From: Erinaceus europaeus
Taxonomy: Eukaryota > Chordata > Mammalia > Eulipotyphla > Erinaceidae
Reading direction: 5' to 3'
Length of the DNA stretch: 64,000 bases
Assembly: GCF_950295315.1 (NCBI RefSeq)
Contig: NC_080172.1
Span: 118,148,724-118,212,723 of the forward strand
Shown: positions 20,849-32,100 of the stretch, piece by piece
Numbering within the stretch: position 1 is the stretch's first letter
Layout: every line of letters begins with the position of its first letter
Position numbers and translations under genes: made by a program
The notes under the pieces: model-generated
The model's database searches: none
Told to the model about the DNA's origin: nothing
The model's input: the letters and a program-made list of their open reading frames with translations, nothing else

Positions 20849-20959
20849 AGGGAAATTTCTAATAGAGACAATGGGACACGAACTCTGGTAGTGGGCAGTG
20901 TATGGACATGTACCCCTCTTATTCCAGAGTCTTGTCAATCATTATTAAATCACTAGTTT

Positions 20960-21806
20960 TTTTTTTTTTTAAAAAAAGCATATTGAGAAACAGCGACCTC
21001 CCTTCTTGAACACTGAGACTTGACCTCCCCAGGTTGTCTGTGGTCTGTAAGACATGCCAAAGGAGAACAAGTCAGCCGCGTAGTAACCATGCGCCCCTTC
21101 CCTGAAAGCTACACTTTCTCTTGGGAGTCAGATGAGTAAGACAGTCACACGTTGGTTGGGTGTCACGGGGCCAGTTCTCAAACAGCACGCAGCCTGGGAA
21201 GTGGACAGTGGATCAGAGGCTGGACTGGACGCCCTCCACAGGGCCTTGGGGAGCAGAGAAGTCCTTCTTTCAATGGTCAGGGGAGAAGGAGCAATGTTCC
21301 CCCACCCATGGCTTCTCCTTGGATTGAGTCCAACCTACACAAGAGTCACTTGAGACCCACGTTGTCTAAGTAAACACTGATTCCTTGGCGAGTTTCCAAG
21401 CGACTGTTTCGGGAACAGAGCGACTGTTTGGTTTGACCAGGCTGTGTGCTGTCATGCTCGGCCTGCAGGCTACCAGGGTCCACTGCAGGTATGTTGGCAA
21501 CGGGTTGGAAGACACAGCCACCCTTGAAGCCCCATCACATCTCTGCTAGATTACATTATGAATTATGAGTCGTCTTGGCTGCTAAAGCTGACATGAATTA
21601 CTTGTGATTTTTATTTATGGGGCGGTCCAATGCTCAAATTTGGTGATGAACTTCTTAGATGTGTCTGTACCGGGGCAATGAGGGTTGGGAAAAGTTTTGA
21701 TAAGTCACTTTTTTGTTTGTTTTTGCTTGAGTTTGGAACAAGAAGAAAGGAAGACACAGGAAAGCAGAGATGGCCAGAACATTCATTTACCAATAAAGCT
21801 GGCTGT
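20960..21806. other. Unique non-coding sequence
   Basis: No repeat, no convincing coding frame. Two overlapping 73-codon frames near 21132-21373 show no motif. Confidence 0.55.
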
Positions 21807-21905
21807 GGGGGCCAGGCAGTGGTGGACCCAGCGGAGAGCACATGCTACAATGGGCAAGAACCTAGGTTCAAGCCCCAGGTCCCCACCTACAAAGGAGGCC
21901 AGAAG
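21807..21905 (+). mobile_element. SINE-D, 3'-truncated
   Basis: GGGGGCCAGGCAGTGGTGGA, CTAGGTTCAAGCCCCAGGTC, ending shortly after CCCCACCTACAAAGG. Confidence 0.72.
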
Positions 21906-22333
21906 CAGCCATGCAGAGGGCACAGAACCCCCAACCCCTGTGTCCTACGGTGCAGCGTAGATGGTGCAGTGCAGCCAAGACCAGCTGTCTCTGCTTGTTG
22001 GCGGTGGGCCTCTGGGCCGAGCACTTGGCTGTGCTGGTTGTGTAAAGGACAGCAGCACGTTGTGACAGGCTGGGTCAGCCATCGCTCTGCCTTCCGATCA
22101 CAGTTTACAGGGAAGCCTGATATTTGAAACCAGGAAGAGAAGAGCTTTGCTGCTTGTCCTGGAGCACAGGCTGGGGCTGGCCTTTCCCTCCAGAGGCCTC
22201 TGAGTCACCGTTCTCTAACTGTAGCCGCCACTCAAATCATACAGACTCTATTCCCCACATGCCTCACAGGCCTGGATTAACTGTCAACTCAAAATTCTCC
22301 TACTAGTTCTGTGAAGTAGGCATTAGTACGACC
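21906..22333. other. Unique non-coding sequence
   Basis: Nothing recognised on either strand. Confidence 0.5.
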
Positions 22334-22460
22334 CATTAGTATTAGTATTAGTATTAGTATTAGTATTAGTATTAGTATTAGTATTAGTTTAGTATTAGTA
22401 TTAGTATTAGTTTAGTATTAGTTTAGTATTAGTATTAGTATTAGTATTGACATTAGTATT
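22334..22460. repeat. (TATTAG)n hexanucleotide repeat
   Basis: Runs of TATTAG with occasional TTTAG variants (GTTTAGTATTAG), about 20 units. Confidence 0.95.
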
Positions 22461-22508
22461 ACTTGAGTCAGCACAGACCTAGCTCGGGGTTGAGTAACTT
22501 GGCAAATG

Positions 22509-22509
<1 letters not shown>

Positions 22510-22564
<55 letters not shown>
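22510..22564. repeat. (CA)n microsatellite
   Basis: A pure run of about 27 CA units, 50 bp after the TATTAG array. Confidence 0.97.
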
Positions 22565-22566
<2 letters not shown>

Positions 22567-22835
22567 CTAGCAAGTCACAGAGTTAAGATTCAGATCCTGA
22601 AAGAACAACTCCAGGAGCCACATTCCTCTCCTCTCAAAGCCCCGTTGGCTCCAGGCAATGACTAGAAGCCACAGGACAACAGGGTCCCTCTGTGTTCCTC
22701 ACTCCAGCCTGCAGGCCTGTCACTCTGCACACACAGCTCTGCCCTAGGAGGCTCTGGGGAGGCATTCTCTGGAACCCAGGGCACTCACAGTCCTTACACC
22801 ACTGCACTCAACTAGAGTCTGTTGGCTTGTTTTGT
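22565..22835. other. Unique non-coding sequence
   Basis: No element or exon recognised. Confidence 0.5.
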
Positions 22836-22932
22836 AAATATTTTAGTTATTTATGTTAAGATAATGAGAGAAAGAGACAGAGATATGACAGCACAGCACA
22901 GAACCTCACGCTAGCCATCTCCCCAGCCCCCT
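22836..22932 (-). mobile_element. SINE-E/C-like fragment, antisense
   Basis: AATATTTTAGTTATTTATGT, GAGAGAAAGAGACAGAGATA, GCTAGCCATCTCCCCAGCCC. A diverged antisense SINE by plan. Confidence 0.5.
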
Positions 22933-23098
22933 GTTGACTTTTATTGAGGCCTTTTGCTGTTTTTTTTTCCTTCCCCTTATCTCAGGGGAGCACATCTTCC
23001 TGCTCTTGATTTGGGTTTCGTGGCTAAACAACGCATATGTGGTGACTTCAGGAATACTTAGGTCTTGGTAGAATCCTCAGCACAGAATTCCTAAAATT

Positions 23099-23225
23099 CT
23101 GATGGGAAGACAACATGATAGCTATGTAAAAATACCTTCTTGCTGAAGGCACCAAATGTCTCAGGTTCATTCCCCAGCACCACCATAAACCAGAGTCGAG
23201 TAGTGCTCCGGGGAATAAAACAAAG
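23099..23225 (+). mobile_element. SINE-C
   Basis: GATGGGAAGACAACATGATA, TCAGGTTCATTCCCCAGCAC, GAGTAGTGCTCCGGGGAATA. Confidence 0.87.
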
Positions 23226-23470
23226 TCTAAAAGTCGTGTCACTTCCAAAGTGCGAGCACTCATAGGAGTACTTTCTGTTACTATGTTTGGTTTCAATGGG
23301 ATGCTCTGTTTAATATATATATAAAAAAAATTTTTTTTCCCAGCCACGAACAAAGGGACTTGATTATTATATACAGTTTCTAAAGTGAAGAAAAAAAAAA
23401 GCATCTTTTGTTTTTCCTAACAAGCTCCTTCCAAGCACTCCTGAGCTCATGCCAATTAGATGACTTTTGG

Positions 23471-23808
23471 GTGGGCTGGGTGGTAGTGCAGTGGGTTAAG
23501 CGCATATGGTGCAAAGTGCAAGGACCAGTGTAAAGATCCCAGTACAAGCCCCTGGCTCCCCACCTACAGGGGAGTCGCTTCACAGGCGGTGAAGCAGGTC
23601 TGCAGGTGTCTGTCTTTCTCTCCCCGTCTTCCCCTCCTCTCTCCATTTCTCTCTGTCCTATCCAACAACAACAGCTGCTATAGTGACAATAGCCATAACA
23701 ACCACAAGGACAAGAAATGGGAAAGATAGCCTCCAGGAGCAGTGGATTCACCTAGCCCCAGCACTAACCCTGGAGGCAAAAAACAAACAAACAAACAAAA
23801 AAAAACCT
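23471..23808 (+). mobile_element. SINE-A, long form, with TSD
   Basis: GGGCTGGGTGGTAGTGCAGT to an AAACAAACAAAC tail. TGACTTTTGG occurs at 23461-23470 and 23809-23818. Confidence 0.93.
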
Positions 23809-23818
23809 TGACTTTTGG

Positions 23819-24121
23819 AAGGCTGCTAAGGTTGGGGGTGGTTGCCAGGAAGTCAATTCTGTGATGAGAAATTTCTGACTTTTAGCCCACCCTCTGCCTC
23901 CAGGGACTGGAGATGGGCTGGAGTTTGAGTTCAGCCACCCACGACCAAGATTCAGTCAGTCAAATCTTTATGATGAAACCAAAGGGCTGGGAGTTTCCCA
24001 GGTCAGTGGACTGCAAATGCTTTCTGGGCCAAGGAGGGTGTGTGCGGGGCCTCACAGCTCCACGTGGGCTCCAGCTGTTGAGCTCAGGACCCTCCCTGAC
24101 CTTGTCTCTCCTCTCTCTTAA
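23819..24121. other. Unique non-coding sequence
   Basis: No recognisable repeat or exon. Confidence 0.5.
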
Positions 24122-24135
24122 TCCACAATCTTTTC

Positions 24136-24444
24136 TTTTTATATATATATATATATTTATTTATTTATATATTTTCCCTTTTGTTGCCCTTGTTGATTTT
24201 CATTGTTGTTGTAGCTATTGTTGTTATTGATGTCGTTGTTGTTGGATAGGACAGAGAGAAATGGAGAGAGGAGGGGAAGACAGAGAAGGGGAGAGAAAGA
24301 CAGACACCTGCAGACCTGCTTCACCGCCTGTGAAGCGACTCCCCCGCAGGTGGGGAGCCGGGGGCTCGAACCAGGATCCTTACTCCGGTCTGTGCGCTTT
24401 GCACCACGTGCAATTAACCTGCTGTGCTACCGCCTGACTCCCAG
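24136..24444 (-). mobile_element. SINE-A, short form, antisense, with TSD
   Basis: A (TA)n-expanded tail, then TTTTCCCTTTTGTTGCCC, ending CTACCGCCTGACTCCCAG. TCCACAATCTTTTC flanks it at 24122-24135 and 24445-24458, a perfect 14 bp TSD. Confidence 0.95.
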
Positions 24445-24458
24445 TCCACAATCTTTTC

Positions 24459-24769
24459 CTTCCCCCTCTAGGGTTATTACTGGGGCTCAGTACCTGCACC
24501 ATGAATCCACTGCTCCTGGCGGCCATTTTTCCCCTTTCGTTGCCCTTGTTATCGTTATTGTTATTATTACTGTTGTTGTTGCTATCATTGCTGTTGGATA
24601 GGACAGAGAGAAATGGAGAGAGGAAGGGAAGACAGAGAGGGGAGAGAGAAAGACAGACACCTGCAGACATGCTTCACCGCCTATGAAGCGACTCCCCCGC
24701 AGGTGGGAAGCCGGGGGCTCGAACCGGGATCCTTGCGCTTAACCCGCTGCAATGCCGCTAGGCCCCCTA
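24459..24769 (-). mobile_element. SINE-A, long form, antisense
   Basis: CTCTAGGGTTATTACTGGGG to CAATGCCGCTAGGCCCC. TCCACAACTCTTA follows at 24771, a third near-copy of the target used by the previous SINE. Confidence 0.9.
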
Positions 24770-26534
24770 ATCCACAACTCTTAACCATTCCTGAAAATAT
24801 TCTTTTATAACAAACTAGCTGTCTACTGTGCTATTTCTTTAGAGTCCTGTGGGTCACTCTAGCCAAGTAAGGACTCCAAAGAGGATGCCGTAAGACTGCC
24901 CCATCAGTAACCTGCCGGTCAGGGTCCCAAAGGCCCTGACTTCCAGCTATGATTGGAGAAGGAAAGGGGGTAGGCACAGTCATGATGGTATGGAGGACAC
25001 AGGCTGGCACAGTCATGGTGGTATGGAGGACGCAGGCTGGCACAGTCATGGTGGTATATAGGACGCAGGCTGGCACAGTCGTGGTGGTATGGAGGACGCA
25101 GGCTGGCACAGTCATGGTGGTATATAGGACGCAGGCTGCCACAGTCATGGTGGTGTGGAGGACGCAGGCTGGCACAGTCATGGTGGTATGCAGGACGCAG
25201 GCGGGCACAGTCATGGTGGAATGGAGGACGCAGGCTGGCACAGTCATGGTGGTATGGAGGTCGCAGGCTGGCACAGTCATGGTGGTATGCAGGACGCAGG
25301 CGGGCACAGTCATGGTGGAATGGAGGACGCAGGCTGGCACAGTCATGGTGGTATGGAGGTCGCAGGCTGGCACAGTCATGGTGGTATGCAGGACGCAGGC
25401 TGGCACAGTCATGGTGGTATGGAGGTCGCAGGCTGGCACAGTCATGGTGGTATGGAGGACGCAGGCTGGCACAGTCATGGTGGTATGCAGGATGCAGGCT
25501 GGCACTGTCATGGTGGTATGGAGGACGCAGGCTGGCACAGTCGTGGTGGTATATAGGACGCAGGCTGGCACAGTCATGGTGGTATGGATGTGCAGGCTGG
25601 CACAGTCATGGTGGTATGGAGGTGCAGGCTGGTACAGTCATGGTGGAATGGAGGACGCAGCCTGGCAAAGTCATGGTGGTATGCAGGACAAAGGCTGGCA
25701 CAGTCATGGTGGTATGGAGGACGCAGGCTGGCACAGTCATGGTGGTATATAGGACGCAGGCTGGTACAGTCATGGTGGTATGGAGGACACAGGCTGGCAC
25801 AGTCATGGTGGTATGGAGGACGCAGGCTGGCATAGTCATGGTGGTATGGAGGACGCAGGCTGGCACAGTCATGGTGGTATATAGGACGCAGTTTGGCACA
25901 GTCATGGTGGTATGGAGGACGCAGGCTGGCACTGTCATGGTGGTATGGAGGACACAGGCGGGCACAGTCATGGTGGTATGCAGGACGCAGGCTGGCACAG
26001 TCATGGTGGTATGCAGGACGCAGGCAGGCACAGTCATGGTGGTATGGAGGACGCAGGCTGGCACAGTCATGGTGGTATGCAGGATGCAGGCTGGCACAGT
26101 CATAGTGGTATGGAGGACGCAGGCTGGCACAGTCATGGTGGTATGGATGTGCAAGCTGGCACAGTCATGGTGGTATGGAGGACGCAGGCTGGCACAGTCA
26201 TGGTGGTATGGATGTGCAGGCTGGCACAGTCATGGCGGTATGGAGGACGCAGGCTGGCACAGTCGTGGTGGTATGAAGGACGCAGGCTGGCACAGTCGTG
26301 GTGGTATGGATGTGCAGGCTGGCACAGTCATGGTGGTATGGAGGATGCAGGCTGGCACAGTCATGGTGGTATAGAGGACGCAGGCTGGCACAGTCGTGGT
26401 GGTATGGATGTGCAGGCTGGCACTGTCATGGTGGTATGGAGGACGCAGCCTGGCACAGTCATGGTGGTATGGAGGACGCAGGCTGGCACAGTCATGGTGG
26501 TATATAGGACGCAGGCTGGCACAGTCGTGGTGGT

Positions 26535-28720
26535 ATGGAGGACGCAGGCGGGCACAGTCATGGTGGTATGGAGGACGCAGGCGGGCACAGTCATGGTGGT
26601 ATGGATGTGCAGGCTGGCACAGTCATGGTGGTATGGAGGACACAGCCTGGCACAGTCACGGTGGTATGGATGTGTAGGCTGGCACAGTCATGGTGGTATG
26701 GAGGACACAGGCTGGCACAGTCATGGTGGTATGCAGGACGCAGGCTGGCACAGTTATGGTGGTATGGATGTGCTGGCTGGCACAGTCATGGTGGTATGGA
26801 GGTGCAGGCTGGCACAGTCATGGTGGTATGGAGGACGCAGGCTGGCACAGTCATGGTGGTATATAGGACACAGGCTGGCACAGTCGTGGTGGTATGGATG
26901 ACGCAGGCGGGCACAGTCATGGTGGTATGGAGGACGCAGGCTGGCACAGTCATGGTGGTATGCAGGACGCAGGCTGGCACAGTCATGGTGGTATGGAGGT
27001 CGCAGGCTGGCACAGTCATGGTGGTATGGAGGACGCAGGCTGGCACAGTCATGGTGGTATGCAGGATGCAGGCTGGCACTGTCATGGTGGTATGGAGGAC
27101 ACAGGCTGGCACAGTCGTGGTGGTATATAGGACGCAGGCTGGCACAGTCATGGTGGTATGGATGTGCAGGCTGGCACAGTCATGGTGGTATGGAGGTGCA
27201 GGCTGGTACAGTCATGGTGGTATGGAGGACGCAGCCTGGCAAAGTCATGGTGGTATGCAGGACAAAGGCTGGCACAGTCATGGTGGAATGGAGGACGCAG
27301 CCTGGCACAGTCATGGTGGTATGCAGGACGCAGGCTGGCACAGTCATGGTGGTATGCAGGACGCAGGCTGGCACAGTCATGGTGGTATGCAGGATGCAGG
27401 CTGGCACAGTCATGGTGGTATGGAGGACGCAGGCTGGCACAGTCATGGTGGTATGGAGGACGCAGGCTGGCACAGTCATGATGGTATGGACGACGCAGGC
27501 TGGCACAGTCGTGGTGGTATGAAGGACGCAGGCTGGCACAGTCATGGTGGTATGGAGGACGCAGGCTGGCACAGTCATGGTGGTATGGATGTGCAGGCTG
27601 GCACAGTCATGGTGGTATGGAGATGCAGGCTGGCACTGTCATGGTGGTATGGAGGACGCAGCCTGGCACAGTCATGGTGGTATGGAGGACGCAGGCTGGC
27701 ACAGTCATGGTGGTATATAGGACGCAGGCTGGCACAGTCGTGGTGGTATGGAGGACGCAGGCGGGCACAGTCATGGTGGTATGGAGGACGCAGGCGGGCA
27801 CAGTCATGGTGGTATGGATGTGCAGGCTGGCACAGTCATGGTGGTATGGACGACACAGCCTGGCATAGTCATGGTGGTATGGATGTGTAGGCTGGCACAG
27901 TCATGGTGGTATGGAGGTGCAGGCTGGCACAGTCATGGTGGTATGCAGGACGCAGGCTGGCACAGTCATGGTGGTATGCAGGACGCAGGCTGGCACAGTC
28001 ATGGTGGTATGGAGAACGCAGGCTGGCACAGTCATGGTGGTATGCAGGACGCAGGCTGGCACTGTCATGGTGGTATGGAGGACGCAGGCTGGCACAGTCG
28101 TGGTGGTATATAGGCCGCAGGCTGGCACAGTCATGGTGGTATGGAGGTGCAGGCTGGTACAGTCATGGTGGTATGGAGGACGCAGCCTAGCACAGTCATG
28201 GTGGTATGCAGGACGCAGGCTGGCACAGTCATGGTGGTATGGAGGACGCAGCCTGGCACAGTCATGGTGGTATGCAGGACGCAGGCTGGCACAGTCATGG
28301 TGGTATGCAGTACGCAGGCTGGCACAGTCATGGTGGTATGGAGGACGCAGGCTGGCACAGTCATGGTGGTATGGAGGACGCAGGCTGGCACAGTCATGGT
28401 GGTATATAGGACGCAGTTTGGCACAGTCATGGTGGTATGGAGGACACAGGCTGGCACAGTCATGGTGGTATGGAGGACGCAGGCTGGCACAGTCATGGTG
28501 GTATGCAGGACGCAGCCTGGCACAGTCATGGTGGTATGCAGGACGCAGCCTGGCACAGTCATGGTGGTATGGAGGACGCAGGCTGGCACAGTCATGGTGG
28601 TATGGATGTGCAGGCTGGCACAGTCATGGTGGTATGGAGGACACAGGCTGGCACAGTCATGGTGGTATGGAGCACACAGGCTGGTACAGTCATGGTGGTA
28701 TGGAGGACGCAGGCTGGCAC
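26535..28720 (+). repeat. Higher-order block X1 within the 33 bp array
   Basis: The order of variant units here matches block X2 at about 29947-32100, offset ~3412 bp at the left and ~3379 bp at the right. The change of offset equals one unit lost or gained. This marks a duplication of about 2.2 kb inside the array. Confidence 0.85.
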
Positions 28721-28994
28721 AGTCATGGTGGTATGGATGTGCAGGCTGGCACAGTCATGGCGGTTTGGAGGACGCAGGCTGGCACAGTCGTGGTGGTATG
28801 AAGGACGCAGGCTGGCACAGTCATGGTGGTATGCAGGACGCAGGCTGGCACAGTCGTGGTGGTATGGATGTGCAGGCTGGCACAGTCATGGTGGTATGGA
28901 GGACGCAGGCTGGCACAGTCATGGTGGTATGGAGGACGCAGGCTGGCACAGTCGTGGTGGTATATAGGCCGCAGGCTGGCACAGTCATGGTGGT
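28141..28994 (+). repeat. Higher-order block Y1 within the 33 bp array
   Basis: This 854 bp stretch is repeated directly at 28995-29848 with the same succession of variants, including TATATAGGACGCAGTTTGGC. A third partial copy starts at 31520. Small differences (GGAGCACAC against GAAGCACAC) date the copies as recent but not identical. Confidence 0.87.
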
Positions 28995-29946
28995 ATGGAG
29001 GTGCAGGCTGGTACAGTCATGGTGGTATGGAGGACGCAGCCTAGCACAGTCATGGTGGTATGCAGGACGCAGGCTGGCACAGTCATGGTGGTATGGAGGA
29101 CGCAGCCTGGCACAGTCATGGTGGTATGCAGGACGCAGGCTGGCACAGTCATGGTGGTATGCAGGACGCAGGCTGGCACAGTCATGGTGGTATGGAGGAC
29201 GCAGGCTGGCACAGTCATGGTGGTATGGAGGACGCAGGCTGGCACAGTCATGGTGGTATATAGGACGCAGTTTGGCACAGTCATGGTGGTATGGAGGACA
29301 CAGGCTGGCACAGTCATGGTGGTATGGAGGACGCAGGCTGGCACAGTCATGGTGGTATGCAGGACGCAGCCTGGCACAGTCATGGTGGTATGCAGGACGC
29401 AGCCTGGCACAGTCATGGTGGTATGGAGGACGCAGGCTGGCACAGTCATGGTGGTATGGATGTGCAGGCTGGCACAGTCATGGTGGTATGGAGGACACAG
29501 GCTGGCACAGTCATGGTGGTATGAAGCACACAGGCTGGTACAGTCATGGTGGTATGGAGGACGCAGGCTGGCACAGTCATGGTGGTATGGATGTGCAGGC
29601 TGGCACAGTCATGGCGGTATGGAGGACGCAGGCTGGCACAGTCGTGGTGGTATGAAGGACGCAGGCTGGCACAGTCATGGTGGTATGCAGGACGCAGGCT
29701 GGCACAGTCGTGGTGGTATGGATGTGCAGGCTGGCACAGTCATGGTGGTATGGAGGACGCAGGCTGGCACAGTCATGGTGGTATGGAGGACGCAGGCTGG
29801 CACAGTTGTGGTGGTATGGATGTGCAGGCTGGCACTGTCATGGTGGTATGGAGGACGAAGCCTGGCACAGTCATGGTGGTATGGAGGACGCAGGCTGGCA
29901 CAGTCATGGTGGTATATAGGACGCAGGCTGGCACAGTCGTGGTGGT

Positions 29947-32100
29947 ATGGAGGACGCAGGCGGGCACAGTCATGGTGGTATGGAGGACGCAGGCGGGCAC
30001 AGTCATGGTGGTATGGATGTGCAGGCGGGCACAGTCATGGTGGTATGGAGGACACAGCCTGGCACAGTCACGGTGGTATGGATGTGTAGGCTGGCACAGT
30101 CATGGTGGTATGGAGGACGCAGGCTGGCACAGTCATGGTGGTATGCAGGACGCAGGCTGGCACAGTTATGGTGGTATGGATGTGCAGGCTGGCACAGTCA
30201 TGGTGGTATGGAGGTGCAGGCTGGCACAGTCATGGTGGTATGGAGGACGCAGGCTGGCACAGTCATGGTGGTATATAGGACACAGGCTGGCACAGTCGTG
30301 GTGGTATGGATGACGCAGGCGGGCACAGTCATGGTGGTATGGAGGACGCAGGCTGGCACAGTCATGGTGGTATGCAGGACGCAGGCTGGCACAGTCATGG
30401 TGGTATGGAGGTCGCAGGCTGGCACAGTCATGGTGGTATGGAGGACGCAGGCTGGCACAGTCATGGTGGTATGCAGGATGCAGGCTGGCACTGTCATGGT
30501 GGTATGGAGGACGCAGGCTGGCACAGTCGTGGTGGTATATAGGACGCAGGCTGGCACAGTCATGGTGGTATGGATGTGCAGGCTGGCACAGTCATGGTGG
30601 TATGGAGGTGCAGGCTGGTACAGTCATGGTGGTATGGAGGACGCAGCCTGGCAAAGTCATGGTGGTATGCAGGACAAAGGCTGGCACAGTCATGGTGGAA
30701 TGGAGGACGCAGCCTGGCACAGTCATGGTGGTATGCAGGACGCAGGCTGGCACAGTCATGGTGGTATGCAGGACGCAGGCTGGCACAGTCATGGTGGTAT
30801 GCAGGATGCAGGCTGGCACAGTCATGGTGGTATGGAGGACGCAGGCTGGCACAGTCATGGTGGTATGGATGTGCAGGCTGGCACAGTCATGGTGGTATGG
30901 ACGACGCAAGCTAGCACAGTCGTGGTGGTATGAAGGACGCAGGCTGGCACAGTCATGGTGGTATGCAGGACGCAGGCTGGCACAGTCATGGTGGTATGGA
31001 TGTGCAGGCTGGCACAATCATGGTGGTATGGAGATGCAGGCTGGCACTGTCATGGTGGTATGGAGGACGCAGCCTGGCACAGTCATGGTGGTATGGAGGA
31101 CGCAGGCTGGCACAGTCATGGTGGTATATAGGATGCAGGCTGGCACAGTCGTGGTGGTATGGAGGACGCCGGCGGGCACAGTCATGGTGGTATGGAGGAC
31201 GCAGGCGGGCACAGTCATGGTGGTATGGATGTGCAGGCTGGCACAGCCATGGTGGTATGGACGACACAGCCTGGCACAGTCATGGTGGTATGGATGTGTA
31301 GGCTGGCACAGTCATGGTGGTATGGAGGACGCAGCCTGGCACAGTCATGGTGGTATGCAGGACGCAGGCTGGCACAGTCATGGTGGTATGGAGGACGCAG
31401 GCTGGCACAGTCATGGTGGTATGGAGGACGCAGGCTGGCACTGTCATGGTGGTATGGAGGACGCAGGCTGGCACAGTCGTGGTGGTATATAGGCCGCAGG
31501 CTGGCACAGTCATGGTGGTATGGAGGTGCAGGCTGGTACAGTCATGGTGGTATGGAGGACGCAGCCTAGCACAGTCATGGTGGTATGCAGGACGCAGGCT
31601 GGCACAGTCATGGTGGTATGGAGGACGCAGCCTGGCACAGTCATGGTGGTATGCAGGACGCAGGCTGGCACAGTCATGGTGGTATGCAGGACGCAGGCTG
31701 GCACAGTCATGGTGGTATGGAGGACGCAGGCTGGCACAGTCATGGTGGTATGGAGGACGCAGGCTGGCACAGTCATGGTGGTATATAGGACGCAGTTTGG
31801 CACAGTCATGGTGGTATGGAGGACACAGGCTGGCACAGTCATGGTGGTATGGAGGACGCAGGCTGGCACAGTCATGGTGGTATGCAGGACGCAGCCTGGC
31901 ACAGTCATGGTGGTATGCAGGACGCAGCCTGGCACAGTCATGGTGGTATGGAGGACGCAGGCTGGCACAGTCATGGTGGTATGGATGTGCAGGCTGGCAC
32001 AGTCATGGTGGTATGGAGGACACAGGCTGGCACAGTCATGGTGGTATGGAGGACACAGGCTGGTACAGTCATGGTGGTATGGAGGACGCAGGCTGGCACA
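29947..32100 (+). repeat. Higher-order block X2 within the 33 bp array
   Basis: Second copy of block X1. The match breaks near 32105, where TATATAGGACGCAGTTTGGC replaces the GGATGTG unit seen in X1. Confidence 0.83.

Larger units (their letters stand above)
20264..20959 (+). mobile_element. ATR copy 2, with two insertions
   Basis: Left part 20264-20509 has TGAGCCCTGCCCCACTAGTG, CCACCTGCCAACACCCACGT and GGTCCATGCTCCCAGAGGG. The right part, ~20850-20959, has the typical end (AACTCTGGTAGTGGGCAGTG, TAAATCACTAG). A tRNA-like piece and a SINE-A interrupt it. Confidence 0.75.

Noticed and set aside
26535..27890. Long open frames in the 33 bp array (251, 451, 504 and 782 codons) as genes for a repeat-rich, tryptophan-rich or histidine-rich protein
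   Set aside because: Frames are open on both strands because of unit length and composition. There is no promoter, splice structure, unique N- or C-terminal domain or signal peptide, and the frame changes at each 32 bp unit.
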